Both the position numbers and the translations under genes were made by a program. Below, one piece after another: positions 43,301 through 50,509 of a DNA stretch of 64,000 nt. Origin of the DNA: Cytophagaceae bacterium (lineage in GTDB: Bacteria; Bacteroidota; Bacteroidia; Cytophagales; Spirosomataceae); assembly GCA_027491195.1 (NCBI GenBank), contig JAIXWQ010000012.1, forward strand, positions 310,001 to 374,000. The letters are read 5' to 3'. The notes beneath the pieces were generated by a model. It was not told the DNA's origin, did not search any database, and saw only the letters and a list, made by a program, of their open reading frames with translations. Numbering within the stretch: the stretch's first letter is position 1; the number at the start of each line of letters is the position of its first letter.

Positions 43301-44839
43301 GGGTCGGCTTCTGGAAATTTACACATCGGAGGCTTCCCTACGAAGCCTGAAATTACGGGAGATATGGTGTTTTCCAAGGCTGGTGCGGTATTTGATTATT
43401 TGAAAACAAGCATGTCTGTTTCGGATACGGTAAACTTTACGCCGAGGCATATTACTGCGAAAAATTGGACTGTGGTAGACCCGGAAGGTAATAAAGCCTT
43501 AGTGAATACAAGTTTGTACTTTCCGGAGGGCAAGCCCTTTGAACTGGACATTCAAGCTAATTTAGATCATTATAAATTGTTGAACACGACACGTGAACCT
43601 AATTCGATTTACTATGGATTAGGCTATGCCACGGGACCTATGCGTGTTTCGGGTACAGTCGATAATTTATTGGTTTCGGCAGACCTGAAATCAGAAAAAG
43701 GGACGCGTTTGTTTATCCCGTTGGACCGAGAAGAGGATGTGACGCAGGGAGAGGATTATTCATTTGTATCGGAATTGAATACCTTGAATATCGACCAAAA
43801 TCTATCCACCGTCTCCTCTAAATTACAAGAGGATGGTATCACCTTAGACCTGCGTTTAGCCTTAACACCTGAGGCCTATGGTGAGGTGCAGTTTGATGCG
43901 AAAAAAGGGGATGTGATGCGGATGTATGGATCGGGAGCGATTAAGATGAATTTGGACAAAAAAGGAGCCTTTAAAATGGTGGGTGATTATGCCATCGATC
44001 AAGGGGATTATACCTTCACGCTTCAAAACTTGATTAACAAGAAGTTTGCGATTCAACGCGGATCCAAGATCACTTGGACTGGAGACCCACTGGAAGCTAA
44101 CGTCAATATTAAGGCGATTTACACCCAATATGCGTCTCTATTTCCTATCCTTTTAGACACGACGAATAAGGGAAATATGCCGGAATTTAAGAGGAGATAT
44201 CCGGTGGATGTGACGATTAGTTTACAAGATCGCTTAATGTCGCCTACGGTTAATTTTGATATTGGAATTCGGGATTACCCGAAAGATATGACGTTGAATG
44301 GGGCAGTTACAGCCTTCGCAAATCGCATCAAAACGGATGATCAAGAGTTAACACGGCAGGTGAGTAACCTCTTGCTTTTTGGACAGCTGGTTTCTCCCTT
44401 CGGTGGAAGTGGTATAGCCTTAGGGAATTTAATGGGTAATTTCACCGAAATGCTTTCGAATCAGTTAAGTAATTTGGCCTCCAAAATCAATAAAGATTTA
44501 GACATTTCTGTGTCCTTAGGCGGGGGAATTTTGAATCAAGATATCTTGTCGAACCTACAGTTGCGGGCATCCTACAATTTTAATGATCGACTGCGCATTA
44601 CGCGAAGTGGTGGATTTACGGATGCCAGAAATCAAACGAGTCCGCAGATCTTATTAGGGGATTGGGCATTGGAATGGTTTGTGCGTCCGGACGGAAGTCT
44701 ACGCCTAAAGACCTATAATCGCAACGTCCAAACGACGATCTTAGGCTCCTTCAACTCCTACCAAATCAACCAAACCCTAGGGGCTAGTTTATTGTACAAT
44801 AAAGGATTTAACACCTTCTTTTGGCAGAAGAAGAAATAA
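40358..44839 (+). CDS. TamB-like (DUF490) translocation/assembly protein
   Basis: Very large envelope protein of 1493 residues. An N-terminal membrane anchor is at about residues 5-30, then an AsmA-like region and a long repetitive beta-rich (beta-helix-like) middle, ending in a TamB/DUF490-type C-terminal domain (about 1090-1490, containing GDYTFTLQNLINKKFAIQRG and VSLGGGI segments). TamB-type proteins bridge inner and outer membranes and act in lipid transport or in outer-membrane protein insertion with a BamA-like partner. No tamA gene adjoins it here; it shares only a 32-base divergent spacer with tsaD. A terminator hairpin follows the stop. Confidence 0.88.
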   Translation: MVKYLKIFVKTILYGLLGIFLLIFAAILLLRAPINQTLLANYLAPKVEKAIGYPVKMKGIQIKFFDELSVYDLEVKDPWGAKMIQIEQLDVNFSISHLFLQPGKPSLDYTRLTRPNVHLIFEKKTGKMNIEEFIIRLENWITGGVKTVKKGPSSIFTIPEAEVIDGSFSLDDNTRKSEATRRHFDISHFTLGKVYSKVKNFYIKNDTLGLQAIGLRTKDPLTGFDVKSLNTVFMISDRQMRFDQLDLRFNDSRVTRKFVVNYRDMSSMTRWITDVDMQADFNGALVKGEDLGRFVEAMYEYKGMYRLKGALSGTVAKLNLKKFELGFGAKSVLRGDFGFKGLPDVDKTDMDFTMRSSLFYPEDLGNYITKSAAENMVILGPVAFDGLFKGNNTVFRTAGKLKTGLGYVEADVKMNLKDSMAFSRYDGKIKLQKFKLGKLLGMESILGTLDAEGELKGNGFAKKSANIDFDGKISEIYFNQYLYHKIALKGNFQKQLFKGEVVAKDTNLVGTMSGLIDLRGAKPVYKMQGEITHSNLHTIRLMDPQVSLSTDFELDFKGDRFDDLEGRTVFYNSKLRTPNKPDLHVELVTLTSENGPGQKRHYKLTSDLISAEISGEFTPSILQAHLRQVAEEYALYFQKGSDERWGYYATRKHEIDTKYKADFTVICHRADPILARFFPSVQIGENTVFSGNISKGRTLSLSLEAYPDTLVLGGYHFYQSVFSFQSSKFLGAPEVSSSLVFTSRKQQLNFLTPTENFKLDALWDQDRINFGLDFKQQGEENLAHLAGAWNFEDEGLSLKFKDTYFRILGQDWAMDPANKITIQGQEWKADRVVVSNQNQSISLQGSLSTDTTETIKLRANHFQLSTLKPLFSTKTQGELNGEIAIQDWYNHTRLDSWLLVDSLRLNTFFIGNLQGVGTYLADEKAMDLNLNLNRLGESVMSLTGAYKPFEEDQKLNIKAELNQTDLQILEPFTSGIFSNLKGSASGNLHIGGFPTKPEITGDMVFSKAGAVFDYLKTSMSVSDTVNFTPRHITAKNWTVVDPEGNKALVNTSLYFPEGKPFELDIQANLDHYKLLNTTREPNSIYYGLGYATGPMRVSGTVDNLLVSADLKSEKGTRLFIPLDREEDVTQGEDYSFVSELNTLNIDQNLSTVSSKLQEDGITLDLRLALTPEAYGEVQFDAKKGDVMRMYGSGAIKMNLDKKGAFKMVGDYAIDQGDYTFTLQNLINKKFAIQRGSKITWTGDPLEANVNIKAIYTQYASLFPILLDTTNKGNMPEFKRRYPVDVTISLQDRLMSPTVNFDIGIRDYPKDMTLNGAVTAFANRIKTDDQELTRQVSNLLLFGQLVSPFGGSGIALGNLMGNFTEMLSNQLSNLASKINKDLDISVSLGGGILNQDILSNLQLRASYNFNDRLRITRSGGFTDARNQTSPQILLGDWALEWFVRPDGSLRLKTYNRNVQTTILGSFNSYQINQTLGASLLYNKGFNTFFWQKKK

Positions 44840-44868
44840 AAAAAGGCCACCCTTTCGGATGGCCTCTT
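44838..44868. terminator. hairpin terminator after the TamB-like gene
   Basis: An A-run, GGCCACCC arm, short loop and GGATGGCC arm (one mismatch) followed by a pyrimidine run. It lies between the convergent TamB-like and coiled-coil genes. Confidence 0.7.
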
Positions 44869-44887
44869 CTGAAATTATTATAGGTAA

Positions 44888-45832
44888 TTATTTTACCTCA
44901 AATGCACCCGTTCCGATTTGGAAACCTTCTGCATATAATTCTACTGAATATTTACCTGGCTTGTACGCAACACCACCACGAGGGTAAGTTACCGCAACTG
45001 TTTGGCTATCATTTGTGTATTCGAATGTTTGCTTAGCTGTATAAGTCAATTCTTTTCCGTTGATGCTGATACGACCAGAACCGATCGCTTCATCTGATAA
45101 AGTAGCGCCTTCGCCATCGATCACTCGTACGTAAACTGTCTTGTTTTCTAATTTCGTGATTGGGTTCGTCGCTAAGCTAAATACTACTTTTAACTTCTCG
45201 ATTTTCTTTCCGTTCAAACGAGAACGTTCTGTTTCTTTCCCTTTTGCGTTAACAGCTAACACTTTCAAGTTTTGCGCTTTTAAAGCGGCAGCGATGCTCA
45301 CTTTACGTGCTAATTCTTTGTTGCGTTGGCTTACAGAAGAAAGCGTATCGTTCAACGTTTGGTTCTGCGATTTTAAACCAGAGTTCTCTGTGTTCAAGGT
45401 GGCGTTTTGCGTTGTTAACGTTTGGTTGCTTTCTGTTAAGATGCCGTTTTGCTTCTTTAATTCAACGATTTCACCATCTTTAGTTGTCAATACCGCGTTG
45501 TATTCCTTGATCTTAGCTTCGTAAGAGGCGATAGTCGCGTGGTTTGAATTCTTTAAAGAGGCTTTGTCTTGCTCTAATTGAACTTTTAATGCTTCTAAAT
45601 CAGCTACTTGACCGCCTAAAGATTTGATCTCTGCGATTTTAGCATCTAATTGAGTAGAAATCGAGTCCAAAGAAGAACGTGTATTAGCTAATTCAGTTGC
45701 TTTTTCCTCGATTTGTGTAGCTTGATCTTTCGTCGTTTGGTACGAACGGAAGTACAATACACCTAATACTGCCGTTAGCACAGCTAAGACAATAATGGCG
45801 GTTTTGGAATTGTTGTTAGGCGAATTTTCCAT
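44888..45832 (-). CDS. membrane-anchored coiled-coil protein
   Basis: Protein of 314 residues without a recognised family. It has one N-terminal membrane segment (residues about 10-28, TAIIVLAVLTAVLGVLYF), a long heptad-rich coiled coil at about 30-190 with many Leu, Lys, Glu, Asn and Thr residues, and a beta-rich C-terminal domain at about 200-314. Topology suggests most of the protein is periplasmic. A structural or scaffold role is likely but not shown. It is monocistronic, with a clear promoter box 43 bases upstream. Confidence 0.78.
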   Translation of the reverse strand: MENSPNNNSKTAIIVLAVLTAVLGVLYFRSYQTTKDQATQIEEKATELANTRSSLDSISTQLDAKIAEIKSLGGQVADLEALKVQLEQDKASLKNSNHATIASYEAKIKEYNAVLTTKDGEIVELKKQNGILTESNQTLTTQNATLNTENSGLKSQNQTLNDTLSSVSQRNKELARKVSIAAALKAQNLKVLAVNAKGKETERSRLNGKKIEKLKVVFSLATNPITKLENKTVYVRVIDGEGATLSDEAIGSGRISINGKELTYTAKQTFEYTNDSQTVAVTYPRGGVAYKPGKYSVELYAEGFQIGTGAFEVK

Positions 45833-45875
45833 TGATTATAAATTGATTTTTAAGGGTTTATATTTTTTAATGCCG

Positions 45876-45883
45876 CAAATCTA
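45876..45883 (-). promoter_or_regulatory. -7 promoter box for the coiled-coil gene
   Basis: Minus strand reads TAGATTTG, an exact TAnnTTTG match, 43 bases before the start at 45832. The nadB side of this 118-base spacer has only a near-match (TTAATTTG). Confidence 0.45.
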
Positions 45884-45950
45884 CAAAATAAAGTCGACAT
45901 TTCGGTTTGAAGGCTCTTTTTGATTAATTTGCATTCCATTTATTCATCCT

Positions 45951-47531
45951 ATGCCTACATACGATTTTATTGTCATCGGTTCTGGAATTGCGGGTTTATC
46001 CTACACGGTTAAAGTTGCGGACTATTTTAAGGAAAGAGATATTCCGGTAAAAATAGCCTTGATCACGAAGACCGTGGCGGAGGAAACGAACACAAAGTAC
46101 GCGCAAGGCGGGATTGCCACGGTGTGGGATTCTGCTGATTCTTTTGAAAAACACATTGATGATACGATGGTTGCCGGCGACTTTGTGAGTGATCGAAAAG
46201 TTGTGGAAATCGTTGTGAAAGAAGCACCTGAGCGCTTAAAAGAGTTGATCGCTTATGGCACGGATTTCGATCGCCAGGCAGATGGTTCTTTTGATTTAGT
46301 AAAGGAAGGTGGCCATTCAGATAAGCGCATTCTGCACCATAAGGATTCCACAGGGAATGAAATAGAAAGGGCACTTTTAGCGAAAGTAAAGGCCTACAAA
46401 AGTGTGGATTTTTTCACACATTATTTTGCTGTTGACTTAATTACTCAGCACCATTTGGGTGAAAAAGTTACGAAAGATACGCCTGGTAAGAAGTGTTTTG
46501 GCGTCTATGTCTTGAATCTTAAGACGAATAAAATTGAAACTTTTTTAGGTAAAACTACGCTTTTAGCCACTGGTGGAATCGGTCAAGTCTATCAATCGAC
46601 GACCAATCCAACGATCGCAACAGGCGACGGGATTGCCATGGCCTATCGCGCCAAAGCCTTCGTTCAAGGCATGGAATTCATTCAGTTTCACCCGACGGCC
46701 TTGTATAATCCGGGGAAGAAACCCTCCTTCTTGATTTCGGAGGCCGTTCGCGGACATGGAGGCATTCTAAAGAACCAAGATGGATCTACTTTCATGGAAA
46801 AGTACGATTCTCGTCTATCCTTAGCCCCTCGGGACATTGTCGCTCGTGCGATCGATTCCGAAATGAAAAAGAATGGAACGGAGCACGTATTTTTAGATAC
46901 ACGACATATTCCGAAGGAGGAAATCCTGCAGCATTTCCCGATGATTTATGATCACTGCCTACGGGTTTTGGGAATAGATATGTCCAATGAAATGATTCCA
47001 GTCGTACCTGCACAACACTATTTATGCGGTGGTATTATTGTGAATGAATATAGCCAAACCAATATCGAAAACCTCTATGCTGCCGGCGAATGTTCGTTTA
47101 CGGGATTACATGGTGCGAATCGTTTGGCCTCCAATTCTTTATTAGAAGCCATTGTTTATGCGCATCGGGCCTTCGAGAAATCGATCGAAGAATATGGTAC
47201 GCAAGTCTTGCCTGAGGGCATTCCATCCTGGAATGATGACGGAACGCGTCACCCAGAGGAGATGGTATTAGTGACCGAAATGACCCGAGAATTAGAGTCG
47301 ATTATGTCGAATTACGTGGGAATTGTTCGCACGGATCGCCGTTTGAAAAGAGCCTATGATCGTTTGGAATTAATCTACTTAGAGCACGAAGAATTGTACC
47401 GTCAATCGAAGATCACCGTTCCTTTGTGTGAATTAAGAAACATGATTAACGTGGCCTATTTGATTATCAAACATGCTCGCGCCCAGCGAGAAAATAAAGG
47501 ATTGCACTATAACCTAGATCTGATTCTTTAG
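45951..47531 (+). CDS. nadB: L-aspartate oxidase
   Basis: NadB oxidises L-aspartate to iminoaspartate, the first step of de novo NAD synthesis. The FAD-binding dinucleotide motif GSGIAG is at residues 10-15, and the succinate-dehydrogenase-like substrate segments KYAQGGIATVW, HPTALYNPG and GLHGANRLASNSLLEA are present. Its 526 residues are standard. It is separate from nadA and nadC, which lie about 12 kb downstream on the other strand. Its 3' end overlaps the convergent udk gene by 18 bases. Confidence 0.96.
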   Translation: MPTYDFIVIGSGIAGLSYTVKVADYFKERDIPVKIALITKTVAEETNTKYAQGGIATVWDSADSFEKHIDDTMVAGDFVSDRKVVEIVVKEAPERLKELIAYGTDFDRQADGSFDLVKEGGHSDKRILHHKDSTGNEIERALLAKVKAYKSVDFFTHYFAVDLITQHHLGEKVTKDTPGKKCFGVYVLNLKTNKIETFLGKTTLLATGGIGQVYQSTTNPTIATGDGIAMAYRAKAFVQGMEFIQFHPTALYNPGKKPSFLISEAVRGHGGILKNQDGSTFMEKYDSRLSLAPRDIVARAIDSEMKKNGTEHVFLDTRHIPKEEILQHFPMIYDHCLRVLGIDMSNEMIPVVPAQHYLCGGIIVNEYSQTNIENLYAAGECSFTGLHGANRLASNSLLEAIVYAHRAFEKSIEEYGTQVLPEGIPSWNDDGTRHPEEMVLVTEMTRELESIMSNYVGIVRTDRRLKRAYDRLELIYLEHEELYRQSKITVPLCELRNMINVAYLIIKHARAQRENKGLHYNLDLIL

Positions 47532-48137
47532 GTAAGAAACGATAACCTCAAGTCCTTTTTCGAAGTGGTGATTATTCGGAATCACGATATCACAAGAGCG
47601 TTTGTGAGGTCTGATATATTCCTCATACGTCGGCTTTACGTGGTATTTCCAGCGGTACATCACATCTTGTAAATCGTATCCGCGTTCTTCATTATCTCGC
47701 TTGATTCTGCGCTTTAACTTGATTTTATCTTGCGCATCGATGAAGATTTTCAGGTCCAAAAGCTGTGCCACCTCCGGAAAGTGAAACACAAAAATCCCTT
47801 CTACCACCAGAATTTTCCGCGGATGGAAATGCAGTAAGTCAGGTACTTTTTCGGAATTATTAAAGGTATATTCAACCCGGCTGACCACTTCCCCGTTGCG
47901 CAATTTTTCAATATCGGCTGCAAAAGCTTGATCATCAATAGCTCCTGGTAAGTCGAAATTTTCGATCCCATTGTGATCTTTCGTCTGCTGGTCGATAGGT
48001 CGATAGTAATTGTCTTGTGATAAAAGACAGATATCATCTGACTTGAACTGTTCCATTAATCGGCTTAAGAAGAGTGTTTTACCCGAGGCGCTACCTCCGG
48101 TGATACCGATAATAAAAGGACGTTCGATTGTTGACAT
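47514..48137 (-). CDS. udk: uridine kinase
   Basis: Udk phosphorylates uridine and cytidine for pyrimidine salvage. The P-loop is GGSASGKT at residues 14-21, followed by SQDNYYRPID and the REYTFNNSEKVPDLLHFHP-like segment (seen here with VEYTFNNSEKVP). Its 207 residues match the family. It is convergent with nadB and overlaps it by 18 bases. Its own upstream region is a 60-base spacer with a near-match promoter box. Confidence 0.93.
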   Translation of the reverse strand: MSTIERPFIIGITGGSASGKTLFLSRLMEQFKSDDICLLSQDNYYRPIDQQTKDHNGIENFDLPGAIDDQAFAADIEKLRNGEVVSRVEYTFNNSEKVPDLLHFHPRKILVVEGIFVFHFPEVAQLLDLKIFIDAQDKIKLKRRIKRDNEERGYDLQDVMYRWKYHVKPTYEEYIRPHKRSCDIVIPNNHHFEKGLEVIVSYLKNQI

Positions 48138-48197
48138 GTGTGTTTAATTCGGATGCAAATTTGCGAAAAGGTTTTTATTTAAGCTAAAAAACGCCTT

Positions 48198-48731
48198 TCA
48201 TTTTCGAAATTTCAGATACACGGCTACCTCGTCTTTCGTCTTTGTAGCTATATATTGAAAGCCGCCCTGGGTGAATTCGGCAATGATTTCTTTTTCAAAA
48301 AATAAGTCCTTCCCACAGCCATCGTGTTGTAATCGGTGGTATTTTGAAATTTCTTCTTCTATGATCACGGTACCGCCTTCATGTAAGGCCTTGTGTATTT
48401 TCGCTAACATGGCTGGGCGATCCTCGAATTCATGCCAGGCGTTAAAGATCCAAATTTGGTCTTTTTCTACGATTTTTTCTGGGTTTAATTCGACCTCTGT
48501 TTTCCAAGTCAAGCCTGTTTTTTCGGTGAAATAGGCAATACTTTCATCGATGTCCTCCTTTTCTACTAGGGGGTCTACAAAGGCCATCTTCTTCGCGGGA
48601 TAGTGCAGGCAAAGGCTCACTTCCCACCAGCCATATCCACATCCGATCGAAGCGATATGATCCTCATTTTGCCAAAGCGCAAATTCGTAGAATTCTTTCA
48701 TAGACCCGCAATTTAAGGTATATTTGGCCAA
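48198..48731 (-). CDS. SAM-dependent methyltransferase-like protein
   Basis: A 177-residue protein with a methyltransferase-type Rossmann core. Motif I is ASIGCGYGWWEVSL (about residues 27-40), an acidic AFVDPLVEKEDI end of strand 2 follows, and WIFNAWHEFEDRP plus EGGTVIIEEEIS match motifs IV and V. It is shorter than many methyltransferases and has no specific substrate domain. It is divergent from the gamma-carbonic anhydrase gene, with only 14 bases between the start codons. Confidence 0.78.
   Translation of the reverse strand: MAKYTLNCGSMKEFYEFALWQNEDHIASIGCGYGWWEVSLCLHYPAKKMAFVDPLVEKEDIDESIAYFTEKTGLTWKTEVELNPEKIVEKDQIWIFNAWHEFEDRPAMLAKIHKALHEGGTVIIEEEISKYHRLQHDGCGKDLFFEKEIIAEFTQGGFQYIATKTKDEVAVYLKFRK
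48719..48726 (+). promoter_or_regulatory. -7 promoter box for the gamma-carbonic anhydrase operon
   Basis: TATATTTG, an exact TAnnTTTG match, 19 bases before the start at 48746. A TTTC lies 18 bases upstream as a weak -33. The box overlaps the start of the divergent methyltransferase gene. Confidence 0.5.
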
Positions 48732-48745
48732 TAAAATAAAACAAG

Positions 48746-49246
48746 ATGGCTATTTTTATTGCACCTACGGCTAGCGTGATGGGCCGGGTTTTCATCTCCA
48801 AAGACGTATCTGTTTGGTACGGCGCTGTCATTCGAGCAGATGTCGAAGAAATTCATTTAGGTGAGGGCTGCAACATCCAAGATAACGCTGTTTTGCATGC
48901 AGATGAAGGAGACAAAACCATCATCGGCGCACACGTTACGGTGGGTCATGGCGCCATTGTTCATGGAGCAGAAATAGGGGAGGGTAGTCTCGTAGGAATG
49001 CAAGCGACGGTTTTGAACAGGGCCAAAGTAGGCAAATTCTGCCTCATCGGAGCCCATGCTCTCGTGACGGAAGGAATGGAAATTCCGGATTATTCCCTTG
49101 TTTTAGGAACCCCTGCTAAAGTCGTAAAAACCTTAAATGAAGATCAAATCAATCGATTGAAATTTGGTCCACCTCATTATGTTAAAATGGGTGCTGAACA
49201 CAAAGCCGGCAAATTTCCTTTATTAACCGCAGCAGACTTCGAATAA
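48746..49246 (+). CDS. gamma-class carbonic anhydrase-like hexapeptide protein
   Basis: Left-handed beta-helix protein of the YrdA/PaaY gamma-carbonic anhydrase group. Hexapeptide repeats run through most of its 166 residues. Three histidines expected to bind the metal are H51, H68 and H73 (the GHGAIVHG segment holds the last two). It may hydrate CO2 or have another hydrolase or transferase role; members differ. The sixA gene starts at the last base of its stop codon, so the two are coupled. Confidence 0.9.
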   Translation: MAIFIAPTASVMGRVFISKDVSVWYGAVIRADVEEIHLGEGCNIQDNAVLHADEGDKTIIGAHVTVGHGAIVHGAEIGEGSLVGMQATVLNRAKVGKFCLIGAHALVTEGMEIPDYSLVLGTPAKVVKTLNEDQINRLKFGPPHYVKMGAEHKAGKFPLLTAADFE

Positions 49247-49695
49247 TGGAACTCATAATTATTAGACACGCCCACGCTGGGCCCTACACTGACGATGACA
49301 AAGGTCGACACTTGTCTGAGCGAGGAATCGAAGAGGCTTTGTTATTAGGCGAATGGATGCATTTGAAGCAATTTCCAGCTGGATTTTGGCTTATTTCAGA
49401 TGCGATTCGTACCCGCGAAACTGCAGAACTTTTAGGTAAACCCTTCTCTGAGTTTGAGCTATCTGATTTTTGGTATGTGTCTAGCGGACCTGATTATTTA
49501 ACTGAAATAACTAAAAGAACAGAACCTATTTTATACTTGGTTGCGCACAATCCCTCCGTTTCATATCTCGCCTCTTATTTATCCGGCGAAATGATTCAAA
49601 TGGAAACAGCCGGATGTGTATATTTGCAGTTCCCAGGATTAAGTTCTTGGTCAGAAATTTCCCAAGGTTCCGCCTCTATACTTCATCAACTATGA
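49246..49695 (+). CDS. SixA-type histidine phosphatase
   Basis: Small histidine phosphatase superfamily protein of 149 residues. The RHAHAGP catalytic motif is at residues 7-13 (H8 as nucleophile), and the second histidine is in YLVAHNPSVS. It resembles SixA, which dephosphorylates phosphohistidine in HPt domains, but the substrate is not certain. It starts at the stop of the carbonic anhydrase gene, and a short membrane-protein gene starts at its own stop (ATGA overlap), giving a three-gene unit. Confidence 0.85.
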   Translation: MELIIIRHAHAGPYTDDDKGRHLSERGIEEALLLGEWMHLKQFPAGFWLISDAIRTRETAELLGKPFSEFELSDFWYVSSGPDYLTEITKRTEPILYLVAHNPSVSYLASYLSGEMIQMETAGCVYLQFPGLSSWSEISQGSASILHQL

Positions 49696-49838
49696 ACAAA
49701 AATCAAAAAATCTTTCGCTGGGTACTAATTCTGTTCACGCTGCTGATGATTGCGTTAGCGGTGCAGATGGCGGTGAATACGACGGCCCCGTGGAATAAGA
49801 AATCGAGTTTAAAATCTCAAAATCGTGCTGCGCAATGA
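49692..49838 (+). CDS. 48-residue single-pass membrane protein
   Basis: A short gene starting with an ATG that overlaps the sixA stop (ATGA), which supports real translation by coupling. The 48-residue product begins MNKNQKIFRWV, has one hydrophobic segment (about residues 10-30), and a lysine-containing C-terminal tail that would face outward or inward depending on topology. I do not recognise it. An in-frame upstream ATG at 49614 lies inside sixA and is not preferred. Position suggests a role with the carbonic anhydrase/SixA pair, unproven. Confidence 0.65.
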   Translation: MNKNQKIFRWVLILFTLLMIALAVQMAVNTTAPWNKKSSLKSQNRAAQ

Positions 49839-49897
49839 TTTTTTAGATTTCAAACTCGATTTCTATCTAGAGAGCTAGAAAATTATACCCTAAATGC

Positions 49898-49952
49898 ATC
49901 GCCGGTGGCGATACCATTTCTATGCTTTATTCTTTGTGCTTTATGCTTTAAA
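49898..49952 (-). repeat. inverted AAAGCAC heptamer array with hairpin
   Basis: Hairpin with arms ATCGCC and GGCGAT around GGT (49898-49912), then plus-strand units CTTTATT, CTTTGTG, CTTTATG, CTTTAAA (49925-49952). It matches the other copies in reverse orientation. Confidence 0.85.
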
Positions 49953-49987
49953 TCTCTACTCTCTACTCTATTATCTCTAATCTAAAG
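49953..49987 (+). repeat. TCTCTAC heptamer array
   Basis: Five 7-base units: TCTCTAC, TCTCTAC, TCTATTA, TCTCTAA, TCTAAAG. It joins the CTTTAAA array directly and contains the stop codon of the DinB-like gene ending at 49982. Confidence 0.8.
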
Positions 49988-50509
49988 AACCGAAGCAATG
50001 TGCTTCAAGTGATGCACGCAATGCCACGCATAAATCCCCAAAACCTTATCCATCGTATAAGTAATCCCTCTCTCTGGATGCAGGTAGGTCTTTTTCCAAT
50101 CTTCTTCTTTCAAAGTTTCCATCAAGTAAACCCAACGTAAGTGGATGTAGCGTAAACCCTCAATGGACCAAGCAATGGGCGCTTGATTGCCGTCTGGCAT
50201 AGATGCCCAATCATCTTCGCTGTATGGTTTGATGGTCGGATTGTCCTCCGTAAGTGCCATTTTGAAACGGATGTAGCTGTTCATGTGGCTGTCCATCAAA
50301 TGGTGAATCACTTTACGAGCTGACCAGCTGCCTTCGCGGTAAGGCTTCTCTAACAAGGTTTCGTCTACGTCTTTTAAAAGAGCGGCTAAATCATCGGGTG
50401 TTGAAGCGATAATTTTGATCCATTCTGCTCTGATTTCAGGGGTAATCACCTCTGGGTTTTTGTATTTCCCGATTGGGTATTGCAATGGGTTAAGTTCCGT
50501 ATTAGACAT
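49982..50509 (-). CDS. DinB/YfiT-type putative metal-dependent transferase
   Basis: Four-helix DinB-superfamily protein of 175 residues, resembling the YfiT/BstA group of thiol S-transferases and metal-dependent hydrolases. Candidate metal-binding histidines are H69, H70 and H75 in the HHLMDSH segment and H163, H166 and H167 near the C-terminus (AWHCVHH). Which thiol cofactor it would use is unknown. It overlaps the ddl gene by eight bases and is the last gene of a six-gene minus-strand operon. Its stop codon is formed by the TCTAAAG unit of the adjoining array. Confidence 0.82.
   Translation of the reverse strand: MSNTELNPLQYPIGKYKNPEVITPEIRAEWIKIIASTPDDLAALLKDVDETLLEKPYREGSWSARKVIHHLMDSHMNSYIRFKMALTEDNPTIKPYSEDDWASMPDGNQAPIAWSIEGLRYIHLRWVYLMETLKEEDWKKTYLHPERGITYTMDKVLGIYAWHCVHHLKHIASVL

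Noticed and set aside
49846-49885. Terminator after the 48-residue gene
   Set aside because: The arms around TCTAGAGAGCTAGA are short and uneven and no T-run follows; the nearby repeat hairpin at 49898 is better formed.
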